From positions 1 to 39,768 of the forward strand of contig JASLPZ010000014.1 in assembly GCA_030744725.1 (NCBI GenBank): 39,768 nt of DNA, given 5' to 3'. Positions 9,312-18,169 of the stretch are shown here, one piece after another. How positions within the stretch are numbered: position 1 is the stretch's first letter; each line of letters starts with the position of its first letter. Origin of the DNA: ARS98 sp030744725. GTDB taxonomy: Bacteria > Planctomycetota > Planctomycetia > Pirellulales > Pirellulaceae. The notes beneath the pieces were generated by a model. The model saw only the letters and a program-made list of their open reading frames with translations. It searched no databases and had not been told where the DNA came from. Both the position numbers and the translations under genes were made by a program.

Positions 9312-10146
9312 TCTAAGCATGTTGTCGAGAAATTGGTTGGTGCGACTGTGGCTGATAGCCACGGCGTTGCTGGCCGCATTTCAGTTGTTGGGCAACTGGG
9401 GCCAACTCCAAACGGCACCGCTGATTGCGATCCTGCTGTTGCCCTATCTGATTTTCCCCTGGTCGCTAGTCGTGATGATGCTCAGCGTCACGCCCATGTC
9501 GGGCGCGCAGGCAGGTGTCATTGCCGACGGCATCTTGAGCCGCCCGGTGACTCGGTATTCTTACTTGTTGGCTGCGTGGACGGCTCGCGTGACCTTGGTT
9601 CTGAGCGTCTTCTTGCTTGTAACGACTCCAACCATCGCCATCGCGGCGCTGGCAGAGAGACCACCAGACGCGGATCCGGTGACACTCTACGGCGTTGCCG
9701 CCTCGCTCAGCGTCGTGGCGTTGGTACTGACTTTCCTGGTTTCCGTCGGATTTCTGTTAGGGACGCTGCTGCGCAATACGCTTCTTGCCGTCACGGTGCT
9801 CGTGTTCCTTTGGTTCCCAGTTAACCTGGTCCTGAACATGTTTTCACTAGAAGAGATGTCGCCAATTAGCCTGACGCAAGCGCTGCCGACGTTGCTACGA
9901 CAACCGTGGCGCGAGGTCGATGAGCCCGAGCCGGCGCCTGAACTGGACACCGCTTTTCAAGACGCCATCAAGTTCTTTGGCTCCTTCGGCGGAAGCCAAC
10001 CGGCAGCAGAACCGGAAAATCAGGGATTCTTCGAACAGGGCGACTACGAAGATTTTTCGCTCAAACGCGTCTTGTTGGGCTACGGAATTCCGGCTTTGGT
10101 TTCAGTACTCTTGGCGACTGTCTGCTTCGGATTCCGCGATGTATAG
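9241..10146 (+). CDS. ABC-2-type permease subunit
   Basis: The 301-aa product has about six hydrophobic segments (around residues 30-50, 58-82, 105-128, 145-172, 175-200 and 278-298) and a polar Pro/Glu-rich loop before the last helix, as in ABC-2 membrane subunits. The ATG at 9241 overlaps the ATPase gene by 71 bases; ATGs at 9280 and 9283 (MMPFTAILWHDL) would give a shorter overlap and are plausible. The two genes form one transcription unit and one transporter whose substrate cannot be inferred. The TAG stop (10144-10146) coincides with the first bases of repeat copy 3. Confidence 0.85.
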   Translation: MDSNALISKLTAAMMPFTAILWHDLSMLSRNWLVRLWLIATALLAAFQLLGNWGQLQTAPLIAILLLPYLIFPWSLVVMMLSVTPMSGAQAGVIADGILSRPVTRYSYLLAAWTARVTLVLSVFLLVTTPTIAIAALAERPPDADPVTLYGVAASLSVVALVLTFLVSVGFLLGTLLRNTLLAVTVLVFLWFPVNLVLNMFSLEEMSPISLTQALPTLLRQPWREVDEPEPAPELDTAFQDAIKFFGSFGGSQPAAEPENQGFFEQGDYEDFSLKRVLLGYGIPALVSVLLATVCFGFRDV

Positions 10147-10222
10147 CAGTGTTCGATTTCTTATTGTCGCCTTTCGCTCCGCGAAAGGCGACTATCGGAC
10201 AGTAATTCCTCGAACGATCCTT
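10144..10222. repeat. Interspersed repeat, copy 3 (single-hairpin form)
   Basis: This copy has the same left flank (TAGCAGTGTTCGAT) and right flank (GCGACTATCGGACAGTAATT, CCTCGAACGATCCTT) as copy 2, but only one palindrome, CTTTCGCTCCGCGAAAG. The 24 bases holding the spacer and second palindrome of the longer form are absent. The first three bases are the TAG stop codon of the permease gene. Confidence 0.9.
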
Positions 10223-10254
10223 GGCGGGGCGACGTGACGTGGCCCCGGTGGCGT

Positions 10255-11544
10255 TTACCAGTCCTCAGTAGGCGGCTCGCTCGCAGCATCGGCCATGGCT
10301 TCTTGAGCTCGATCGATGAGCTTTTGCAGCATACCACTTTCCTTCTCTGACAAGAGCGGCGCGTTCAGTTTCTCCAGAACTGCAAGCGCCTGTCGCGGCC
10401 TGCGTGCCGCGTCCATCAGAACATGGGCGAGTTTCAGACGGACCTTCGTGTCCCGTTCACTGAAATTTGCGAGGTAGGTCGCCATTGCTGGAATCGACTC
10501 GTTCCAGAGGCCCTGCTTGTGAAACAGTGTGATCGTCTGGACCAATTCCTTTTCGGGCAGCGGCCAATTCAGTGGGTCGTCGGCGAGTTGCTCGAACAAC
10601 GTGAAAGCTCGCGCTGGATCCGCTACTGCGACTGCCGAGCGCAACGCCGTGAGTTCCGCGCTATCAAGCTCGATTGTCGGCTGTAAATCAGGTGCTGTCC
10701 ACCTTTCTGATCCCGGAAATGGCTCGTCAGGAGCGGATTGGACGGAGGGACTGTTCGATGCGCCTGTCATGAGTTTGTCATGCGACTCCCGTAGTAGTGC
10801 CGCCGCAGCATCGTCTTCCTCAAAGAGATCGGTTGTCTTGCCCCCGGACCAAACGCTGAACAAGTCCCAGCCTTCGCAATCGACCATGTCCTTCTTCAAC
10901 ATGAAAATGCCAACAGAAAATCCGGCAGCCGCACCCATCAAGTGAAGCGCTTGGCTGGTGATTGCGAGCCCCACCAACCAGCCCGTTCCGATTTGGATTA
11001 GCAGAGCAACGGTGGCAATCGCGTACAGGGACGCGTCGAATACGATTGGGCGGAAGAAAAACAGAAAGACGCAATTCATGTCGTTCTGCGGAGCCCAGAC
11101 CATGCTCATGGCGAGCAGGCCGTAAATGATCGACGACGCTCCCAGTGAACCACCTGGTGACGCGCCCAACATGAGTGTCTGCTCGAAAGCGCATTGGGCC
11201 ACACCGATTCCAAAGTAGATCGTCAGGAAACGCCACCAGCCGACTTTGCCTTCGGTCACCAAACCGAAGCCCCATAGGCAGAACATGTTACCCAGCAAGT
11301 GCAGAATGTCGCCATGCAGGAAGTTGGAGGTAATCCACTGCCATGGGCGAAGACCGTGCCCATATTGCAGGATCATCTCCTCGATAATCCACACCGTCTG
11401 GCCAAGTTCGTCCGTTGCAATACACCAACCACCGCCCGTTGCCGCCCAAGCCGCGAATGACACGACAGCGTTCAACACGATCATACCCACTGTCGCAAAC
11501 GGCAGGTGATAAATCGGTGCATCAGTTCCGTACGGTATAAGCAC
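10255..11544 (-). CDS. Rhomboid-like intramembrane protease with helical C-terminal region
   Basis: The N-terminal 220 residues form a rhomboid (S54) core with six or more membrane segments. The HGDILHLLGNMFCLWGFG stretch (77-94) matches the conserved His/Asn helix that lines the active site, GASS with Ser137 matches the GxSG nucleophile (second Gly replaced by Ser138), and HLMGAAAGF with His201 matches the partner His. Rhomboids cut membrane-spanning substrates. Residues about 221-429 form an aqueous tail: an acidic linker followed by TPR-like helical pairs (LTALRSAVAVADPARAFTLFEQL, GLWNESIPAMATYLANF, KVRLKLAHVLMDAARRPRQALAVLEKL), probably a protein-binding module. Ser in place of the second Gly is unusual, but both catalytic positions are kept, so activity is likely. 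The gene appears monocistronic. Confidence 0.87.
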   Translation of the reverse strand: MLIPYGTDAPIYHLPFATVGMIVLNAVVSFAAWAATGGGWCIATDELGQTVWIIEEMILQYGHGLRPWQWITSNFLHGDILHLLGNMFCLWGFGLVTEGKVGWWRFLTIYFGIGVAQCAFEQTLMLGASPGGSLGASSIIYGLLAMSMVWAPQNDMNCVFLFFFRPIVFDASLYAIATVALLIQIGTGWLVGLAITSQALHLMGAAAGFSVGIFMLKKDMVDCEGWDLFSVWSGGKTTDLFEEDDAAAALLRESHDKLMTGASNSPSVQSAPDEPFPGSERWTAPDLQPTIELDSAELTALRSAVAVADPARAFTLFEQLADDPLNWPLPEKELVQTITLFHKQGLWNESIPAMATYLANFSERDTKVRLKLAHVLMDAARRPRQALAVLEKLNAPLLSEKESGMLQKLIDRAQEAMADAASEPPTEDW

Positions 11545-11579
11545 GATGAGTCATCTAGAAAGGAATACAACGACAATGT

Positions 11580-12305
11580 TCACTCGTCCATCAGCTTTGC
11601 CAACGTCGGTTCAATCGATTCGGCCCAGATCGTGTATCCTTGTTCGCTTAAGTGCAGCAAGTCGGGCATGATCTCCCTTGACAGTGAGCCATCGTCACCG
11701 AGAAACTCCTGGCCGATGTCCAAGTAGTGGACGTTGTCGTCCGTTGCCAGCTTTGCGACGATCGCATTGCTCTTTTCGTTCACCTGACGTTTCTTGTCGG
11801 CGGGATTCGCGCCTCGCGGAAAAGTCGCCAGCATCAGAATCTTTGTCTTGGGTGTTTTGGCTTGCAGCTGACGAACGATGGCCGTTACGCCATCGGCGAT
11901 TTGTTCCGGCGAGTTGCTGCCGGAATTATTGGTGCCGATCATGATCACGGCCGCTTTGGGCGCGATACCTTCCAGGTTTCCATTGTCCAGTCGCCAGATA
12001 ACGTGTTGAGTCCGGTCGCCACCGATGCCAAGATTGACGGCATTCCGTTTACCATAGAACTTCGACCAGACATTCTTGCCTCGCCCCTCCCAACCCTGTG
12101 TAATCGAGTCACCGATAAAGACCAAGTCGACATTACCTTTTTCGACACGAGCGTTCATCGCATTGTGACGAGTCATCCAACGACCGGCACGCGGCGCCGG
12201 CTTGATGGCGTCGTGCGTTGTCTTGGTCTCCTCCGCGCGCGCCGTAGATGCCAGGAGTACGACGAGTATCGAACAGAAACGGATGGAACGTGAAGGAAAG
12301 GTCAT
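11580..12305 (-). CDS. Exported SGNH/GDSL hydrolase (PAF-acetylhydrolase-like)
   Basis: The product is 241 aa with a signal peptide (residues 1-24, ending ARA/EE). All four SGNH blocks can be seen: IGDSITQGW (nucleophile Ser67), LGIGGDRTQHVIWRL (Gly of block II, 93-95), IGTNNS (Asn of block III, 124-128) and MPDLLHLSEQGY (Asp215 and His218 of block V). The spacing and the GDRTQHVIWRL segment fit the platelet-activating-factor acetylhydrolase-like branch, many members of which deacetylate sugars or lipids. In planctomycetes these exported esterases often act on polysaccharides, but no carbohydrate-active neighbour is present to support this. The reading frame is complete with a GGAG-like ribosome site about 10 bases before the ATG. 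Confidence 0.9.
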   Translation of the reverse strand: MTFPSRSIRFCSILVVLLASTARAEETKTTHDAIKPAPRAGRWMTRHNAMNARVEKGNVDLVFIGDSITQGWEGRGKNVWSKFYGKRNAVNLGIGGDRTQHVIWRLDNGNLEGIAPKAAVIMIGTNNSGSNSPEQIADGVTAIVRQLQAKTPKTKILMLATFPRGANPADKKRQVNEKSNAIVAKLATDDNVHYLDIGQEFLGDDGSLSREIMPDLLHLSEQGYTIWAESIEPTLAKLMDE

Positions 12306-12479
12306 GGCGCGTTGTCTCCAAGGTTGTAAGGCGTGAATGTCGTTTCACTGCGACGAGTGTCGGTGTATCAGGGTGTGACGCACTCTGTTGGAACGTGGCC
12401 ACCATCGTAGCTTCAGAACTGCTCGGCGTCACGCCATGCCAGTGAAAAAAACGGAGAACATCTACGCGAAACAACACAT

Positions 12480-13736
12480 TCAGCGCACGATCCCAGTGAC
12501 TTCGATCAGGTGCAATTGCCGGCCCTGGCCCTGGTGCGGCGCGTCAATACAGACAAAATGACCGTCCGGGCTAGAGCGAGGATGGGTATCGACGCGCCAT
12601 TCGCCTTTGTAGACCTTCGGTAGATGGAAGTTGCCCAGATCGACGCGGCGACCCGTCGGCACATGATACAGGTGTGGAGTCTGCAGTCGAGCTTCGCCTT
12701 TCGGATAGGTGTCATTCAGAATCCAATCGTTGCCAGGCAAGTAACTCAGATGTCCGGATGGATCGAGCACGCCGTGTCCGATCTCTTCAACGGTGCCGCC
12801 TTCGGCATCTTCAAAGAGAAAATCTCCCCAGTTTGGATTGCCTAACAGGTTTTTGGACTGGGCAAGAATGTGGTGTTCGTCTCGCCAAATGAAATGCGAC
12901 GTGTAGCCGTTGGGGCAGACGATACGAATGTCACTGCCGTCCGGCTCGGCTGTAATCATCCGCGTCAGCCGTCTGCCGTTGGGGTAGCGCCAGCGGTGCA
13001 AGGCGATGAACTGAGTCCCCTCGGGGCTGAACAGCAAATGGTTGAAGTAATGCTTGATGCCCAGCGTCTCGTTCGGAATCACACCCAAGCGGGCAATGTC
13101 GGCCAGTGAAATGATCAACTTTGAATCACCGGACTGCAGATCGATGTGGAAGATGCCCGTCGCGGTGGGAGCAAGTTCATCCGCAAAAGGGTCTGGCAAT
13201 CCTGCGTAGCCATAACCAGGCCGCACGTCATTGATGCGCCGAAAGTCCGGCGCAACCGCGGACTTTCCGTCGCAACTTACCGAATAGACTGGATGTGGAA
13301 TCGTTCGCCTTTCGCGGGTTCGCGTATCCAGGATATGACAGACGAAGTGATCGCCGTCCCGATCGTTCCACAACACCTTGCTTGCCGATCCCGGAAGCCA
13401 TTGCAGCATACATCCTTGCTGCCAACACCACGCGCTGCTCGTCCCCAGTTCGATCCATCGGTCGTTGTCCTGGAGGTCGACCATGCCAATCTGAATGACA
13501 TCAGAAGCCTGCGGAGATCGATGCTCGAAATCGACCTCCATGCCGAGTACGTAGCGACCGGTCGGGTCAAACTGTAGTTTGTCGTAATAGCCGAACCAAT
13601 GGTGCTTCGGGCCCCGCGTGATGACGCGTGTCGGCGGGAACTCGGCGCTCCAGGCGCGATTTCCGAGTACCGTTGCCGCTGCGCCGGCCGCGCCCATTTT
13701 CAGAAAGGTTCGGCGGTCAAGCGTTCCAAACATCAT
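12480..13736 (-). CDS. Tat-exported beta-propeller protein (oligogalacturonate-lyase/PD40-like)
   Basis: The start is placed at the ATG pair 13736/13733 because AGGAGG lies directly upstream; a start at 13772 would bury this ribosome site in coding sequence. The N-terminus is a twin-arginine signal, DRRTFLKMGAAGAAATVLG, so the protein is exported folded. The mature part shows repeated propeller-type strands: FGYYDKLQFDPTGRYVLGME, LLFSPEGTQFIALHRW and HPRSSPDGHFVCIDAPH, the last typical of TolB/PD40 blades. The overall order resembles oligogalacturonate-lyase-like propellers, but the Mn-binding and catalytic residues of true lyases could not be verified by eye, so the enzymatic role is uncertain. 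The gene is monocistronic between the SGNH hydrolase and repeat copy 4. Confidence 0.8.
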   Translation of the reverse strand: MMFGTLDRRTFLKMGAAGAAATVLGNRAWSAEFPPTRVITRGPKHHWFGYYDKLQFDPTGRYVLGMEVDFEHRSPQASDVIQIGMVDLQDNDRWIELGTSSAWCWQQGCMLQWLPGSASKVLWNDRDGDHFVCHILDTRTRERRTIPHPVYSVSCDGKSAVAPDFRRINDVRPGYGYAGLPDPFADELAPTATGIFHIDLQSGDSKLIISLADIARLGVIPNETLGIKHYFNHLLFSPEGTQFIALHRWRYPNGRRLTRMITAEPDGSDIRIVCPNGYTSHFIWRDEHHILAQSKNLLGNPNWGDFLFEDAEGGTVEEIGHGVLDPSGHLSYLPGNDWILNDTYPKGEARLQTPHLYHVPTGRRVDLGNFHLPKVYKGEWRVDTHPRSSPDGHFVCIDAPHQGQGRQLHLIEVTGIVR

Positions 13737-13796
13737 TTTGCCTCCTGGTTGTTCTTTCTCGTGCCGTACCATGCAGCCAAACGTCCTGTCTGATCA

Positions 13797-13852
13797 TAGT
13801 CGTTGTTCGCTCCGCGAACATTGCGTGTTGTTCGCGGAGCGAACAACGACTA
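13797..13852. repeat. Interspersed double-hairpin repeat, copy 4 (TGTTCGC variant)
   Basis: A near-perfect inverted repeat is bounded by TAGTCG (13797) and CGACTA (13852). Each half is itself a hairpin, TGTTCGCTCCGCGAACA and TGTTCGCGGAGCGAAC, with the loop side TTGCG between them. The core (TTCGCTCCGCGAA) is that of copies 1-3, while the stem base has changed from CT/AG to TG/CA on both sides, so pairing is kept. Confidence 0.85.
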
Positions 13853-14042
13853 TACGGAGTATCTTGACTCGACCGTAAAGATGTCGCCGCGCTAACAACC
13901 ATAATCCGGTCTAAACAGATCCACTTGAATATCTCCTCGGCGATGGCATATCTACAATCCGCAAGACGATAAGATTGGTGATACTGACAGCTCCACGCCA
14001 ACGAGTTCAACCGCTGACTTCAGACCGACGGCTGGATTGTCT

Positions 14043-17000
14043 CTACTGGTCCTCAGCCGGGTCCGAAAGTGCACGCGAGGCGAACGCCATCGATGCCTGA
14101 ATCGGGTAATCACAAACGCAACCGCTACTCGCCTCTGGAATCAGAACCAGGCCGCCGGCGGGGATCATGTTGATCCAACAGCCTGGCCGGCTGACTCGAG
14201 TCACCTTGGTTTTCGTTCCAGAGGCCAATTCGCACATCGTGGGGTTTCCGGCGCGAAAGAAACACATCTTCGCTGACGCGGAAATCGACCCGCAACCGTG
14301 TCCACCACGGCCAAGAGACCAGCTTTCGGTCCGTTGTCCCGTTTCAAGATTGTACGCATACGGTTCGACATACACGGTGTCACCCACGATGACAGGATGG
14401 TGGTCTTGTTCGCCATGCGAACCGCCGGCACTCTGTCGTTGGTTTTGGGTTGCTGTCCAAACCGGTTTCCCATCCTCGGCGCTAACACAGTGCGTGTCGT
14501 ACCACACATACGCTCGCGTACCGACCGTCTGATTCCTCGTACCGACAACGATCAACTTCTTCCTGGCGTAGGACATAAACAGATGGTGTTCGATGCTGCC
14601 CAGATCGATCGGAGCTTGCCATGCGACGGATCCATCTTTGACATCAAGCGCGACCACGTTGGCACCTTGTTCACTGGCCGCGAGTTGCTTGAGCTTCGAG
14701 CGCCCACTTGGTTCCTTCAGCGTTTTCGGGTTACCACTTTCGACGAAGTACAATCGGTCGCCGCCGATCGTAATCGTGGAATTGACAATCGCGCCCGCAG
14801 TGGCCTGATACTGCCAGCGGCGCCCGCCAGTGTGACGGTCGACGGCGAACACCGAGTCGCTCGTCACCAAAGGCACTGCGTCGTAATACGCTTCGCTGAT
14901 CTGCTGCTTCGAGTGACCGGACCGCGCTGCGTTCGGGCGAATGGTACTGCCAAACAACGCATCGCCGACTGCCGCGACGTAGCCCCAGTGGCGCGGTTCG
15001 CCGTCGGTGTCAGCGAGGAGGTCAAACTTCACCAAAGCCTGGCCGGAACCCGCTTCGAAACGGTGACACGAATCGCCGGCCACAACGTACAGTGTGTCCG
15101 GTGTCGCAGCCATGCTGCCGCAGTCGCTTGCAATGGCCACGCGTCGCGATCCGGGAATCTCGATCTCCCAAAGCGGTGTGCCATTGTACGCATCCACCCC
15201 ATAAACCCGTTCGTTCCCAGGAACAAACAGTCGGCCGTCACAAAACAGTGGCGAGACCGTTCGATGATGCCGGTCAACCATTTCTCGCGGCCCCGGCGGT
15301 CCGAACCATTGCAAGGTCAGACGGTCATCGATCTGCCGGTCATCACTGCAGGCAGTGTTTGACGCGGAAGCATAGAGATGTGTCCACTGACCAGCACCGC
15401 GCAGCGTCTTGCGGGTGATCACAAGCCACGTGCCGTCCCGTTCGACAAGCTGGTGGTCATAAGCACCGCGGTTTGCAATTGTACTCAGCCAACGCTCGGT
15501 TTGGCTGGGAGACGCGTCACCTTCGGGTAAGCGAATAAACGCCCGGCCGCCCGCCGGCCGCAACACGCGCGCGACCTCTGCGATCAATGCGGGACCCAGG
15601 GTCTTCGACCCGCTTGGCACGATTACCACATTGAACAACCCTGAACCATAGGGCAGGGGAACTGATCCGCCATGATGCACCGCCGCGCGTGCGGCCAAGT
15701 GCGCCGCATCAAGGGCCGTTCTCGTTTCATCGACCTTGGCCTGTGTTTCCCGACGACAGACGAATCGCCAACCCGTTGCGTCAACTAACGTACTTGTAAC
15801 CGACGGATCGATTTCGCCGAGTAGTAAGCAGTAGCCTCGCTGGTTCTTGAAGTACGATGTGACAAAACGCGCAGTTTCAGCCGCGGCTTCACTCGGCGCG
15901 GCGACTTCTTCCCGTTGATCGACGACGTTCTGGTCATCTTGGCGGGGCTTGGATCCAAAACAATAGACCCGCCCCTGGTCGGTACTGACGAGTAACTTGC
16001 CATCGGCGAAGGCCAGACCGTAGGCGCGTCCGAGCACTTCAGCGCGCCAGACTTCCTTTCCTGCTTTCGTAAACGCAGCAACCTGCCCGTCACCGCCGCC
16101 AATCAGATGCTCGGCCGTCCCAATCCAGGCAAACGGGAACTCCGTTGAGTTTCCCATTACTCGTCCAACGTTGGTCTTGCTGGTGCTTTCAAGCGTTGCG
16201 AGAACAGTGGAGGGCGCTCGGCCTTGCGAAATCTTGATCGCATTCCCTTCAAGCTGCATATAGCCTTGGGGAGAAAACGCAAGCTGTCCCTCGGCCAGTA
16301 GCTTGCCAGTTGTAGCGTCTAGCGCATATTGGTATGTCCCTTGATTCGGAAACAGCCCGGCAGCGAATCGCGCGTGACCATTGTCGATGATCACGCCGCT
16401 ACGGATCGGCCACAGGCTGATCATGCGGCCATTGCCTGGGATCCGATGATCGCGAGGCCCTGCGCGAAATTGCCATACCAGCTCGCCGTCCGCGACACGT
16501 ATGCAATACAGTTGGCCGTCGTCGGATCCGACATAGGCCTGACCGTCGTGCAGCGTTGGTGCGAATCGAACCGGCCCTTCGGTGGCAAACGACCATTTTT
16601 CTTCCCCCGTCGCCATTTCTAAGCAAACGACTCGATCATCGGCGCTTGATCCAAATATCACATGCCGACCGTCGGACACGACATGCATCGCGCGGTCGAA
16701 CGCAACCCGCGCCGGTAGGTCCTTCTGATTTCGCCAGAAATTCTGCTTTGCCGGTAGCGGCCAAGCTGGGGCAAGCGGATAACGCGTCTTGTAAGACCAA
16801 TGCCTGTTTAGAGGCAGAGCGAGCTGTTCTTGCGTCTGGCCTGAGCGAGAGTTGTCGTGCATGTAGGTTGGCCAAGCTACAACTTGTGACACCATCGCCT
16901 CGATTGCTGGAAACCGATCCTTGTGCGCTTCGAAGCGGGAACCAATCTCAGCGGCTGACAACACGTTCTTGTGCAGCCGGACTTCTGCCAAACGACCGAC

Positions 17001-17669
17001 ACATGGATAGAACTCGTCGTCATCACGGTACGCGCCGAGCCCAAAGACACCGCGCTCTGGGTAGAAGATATCACCCGATTGCTCCAGCGACTCAGCGGCG
17101 AGTCGACCGTCAATATAGAGTCGCATTGTCTTGCCATCATACGTGGCAACGACGTAATACCATGCGCCACTAACGAATGCATCATCGGCCGAGAGGTACG
17201 TCAGACGCTTGCGGTCGATACTGCTGACGGCGAAACAGAACTTCGCGTCCCGGTTACCGAGCAACCAGCCACGCTCGTAACTGCCGTTGTCCTGCATGGC
17301 GGTGGCGATCGCTCCCCACTTCTTCGCCGCATCGATGCGAACCCACGACTCGACAGTCATGGCGCGAACCGGCAATGCGGCTTGCCCGAGATCGTCGCTG
17401 ATTACCACCCAATCATTCTGACCATCCAAGACGAGCGACGAGGGCATCTGTGTGTCTAGCGTTGCGGTACCGTGAATGGTTCCGTCGGCACCAACGACAG
17501 CACGCAGTTGCTGCCCTTCGATCAGATCGTCCTGAAATCTCCAATGGCCCAACGTCGAATCATCTTGAGCCAGTGTCCAGTCAACTGCCATCAGTAAAGA
17601 CAAGATCCACAAACAGCGGATCAAAACACGACGAAGACTTGATTTCGGTTGCATGTGGTTCACATTCAA
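14043..17669 (-). CDS. Exported LamG + PQQ-propeller protein with methyltransferase-like insert
   Basis: This 1208-aa protein has a signal peptide (hydrophobic stretch 14-33, ending TLAQDD). Residues about 37-250 form a concanavalin/LamG-type sandwich (TLGHWRFQDDLIEG, MTVESWVRID, LTYLSADDAFVSGAWYYVVATYDGKTMRLYIDG, GRLAEVRLHKNVLSAAEIGSRF). From about 290 come PQQ/BamB-type propeller blades (VVCLEMATGEEKWSFATEG, AYVGSDDGQLYCIRVADGELVWQF), which resume near 770-1190 (VYGVDAYNGTPLWEIEIPG, VFAVDRHTGGRRWQY). Between them (about 605-765) is a class I methyltransferase-like segment: LPYGSGLFNVVIV followed by EVARVLRPAGGRAFIRL resembles Methyltransf_11, but the SAM-binding glycine motif is missing. 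The role is unknown. A second ATG at 17654 is also possible. Confidence 0.82.
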   Translation of the reverse strand: MNVNHMQPKSSLRRVLIRCLWILSLLMAVDWTLAQDDSTLGHWRFQDDLIEGQQLRAVVGADGTIHGTATLDTQMPSSLVLDGQNDWVVISDDLGQAALPVRAMTVESWVRIDAAKKWGAIATAMQDNGSYERGWLLGNRDAKFCFAVSSIDRKRLTYLSADDAFVSGAWYYVVATYDGKTMRLYIDGRLAAESLEQSGDIFYPERGVFGLGAYRDDDEFYPCVGRLAEVRLHKNVLSAAEIGSRFEAHKDRFPAIEAMVSQVVAWPTYMHDNSRSGQTQEQLALPLNRHWSYKTRYPLAPAWPLPAKQNFWRNQKDLPARVAFDRAMHVVSDGRHVIFGSSADDRVVCLEMATGEEKWSFATEGPVRFAPTLHDGQAYVGSDDGQLYCIRVADGELVWQFRAGPRDHRIPGNGRMISLWPIRSGVIIDNGHARFAAGLFPNQGTYQYALDATTGKLLAEGQLAFSPQGYMQLEGNAIKISQGRAPSTVLATLESTSKTNVGRVMGNSTEFPFAWIGTAEHLIGGGDGQVAAFTKAGKEVWRAEVLGRAYGLAFADGKLLVSTDQGRVYCFGSKPRQDDQNVVDQREEVAAPSEAAAETARFVTSYFKNQRGYCLLLGEIDPSVTSTLVDATGWRFVCRRETQAKVDETRTALDAAHLAARAAVHHGGSVPLPYGSGLFNVVIVPSGSKTLGPALIAEVARVLRPAGGRAFIRLPEGDASPSQTERWLSTIANRGAYDHQLVERDGTWLVITRKTLRGAGQWTHLYASASNTACSDDRQIDDRLTLQWFGPPGPREMVDRHHRTVSPLFCDGRLFVPGNERVYGVDAYNGTPLWEIEIPGSRRVAIASDCGSMAATPDTLYVVAGDSCHRFEAGSGQALVKFDLLADTDGEPRHWGYVAAVGDALFGSTIRPNAARSGHSKQQISEAYYDAVPLVTSDSVFAVDRHTGGRRWQYQATAGAIVNSTITIGGDRLYFVESGNPKTLKEPSGRSKLKQLAASEQGANVVALDVKDGSVAWQAPIDLGSIEHHLFMSYARKKLIVVGTRNQTVGTRAYVWYDTHCVSAEDGKPVWTATQNQRQSAGGSHGEQDHHPVIVGDTVYVEPYAYNLETGQRTESWSLGRGGHGCGSISASAKMCFFRAGNPTMCELASGTKTKVTRVSRPGCWINMIPAGGLVLIPEASSGCVCDYPIQASMAFASRALSDPAEDQ

Positions 17670-18169
17670 GAAATTCGTTGGTCTGTCATTCGCGGGTGTG
17701 CATTCTCCTTGACAACGTGCGAAGGAGCAATCGTGCGATATTTTTCAATTTGTGTTATACGTCGATAGTGCTGCATCTCGATGGAAAGCGTTCAAACTGA
17801 AACCAGGGAAATTAAACGCCGCCTTTTCCACCAATCCCTCCTCGAACGAATTTGGGAACTAAGTTACGAGAAGAGTCGTATATACCCTTGCCAGGTCAAT
17901 GGCCCTTCCCGATGGCAAATACCACTAATCCACGCCAAACGCGACGAACCCCATCATGGAAGAGCGACTCGATGAAGTGTCCACCAAAAAGCAATCCAAA
18001 ATCCGGAAAAATACCTGCCGTGCCGGCTGGCAGGCGGACTATTCGGGGCGAGTTGCGGCATTCAAAGAGTTCGGTTCAACGTGGACCCCCGTTTGACCAA
18101 CCGGGCCACTAGGGGGTAGAAACTACCCTCATCATCTGCATCGCTTCATACGGAACTCCCACCAGATCC
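17670..18169. other. 500-bp intergenic region between divergent genes
   Basis: The region separates the minus-strand PQQ protein from the plus-strand response regulator, so it should hold two promoters. Short plus-strand ORFs are present but have no recognisable motif or ribosome site. The only structured element noticed is the hairpin at 18114-18128. Confidence 0.4.
18114..18128 (+). promoter_or_regulatory. Perfect small hairpin upstream of the response regulator gene
   Basis: GGGTAG (18114-18119), loop AAA, CTACCC (18123-18128) forms a perfect 6-bp stem ending 41 bases before the ATG. It may be an operator half-site pair or a leader hairpin. No T-run follows, so it is not a standard terminator. 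Confidence 0.35.
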
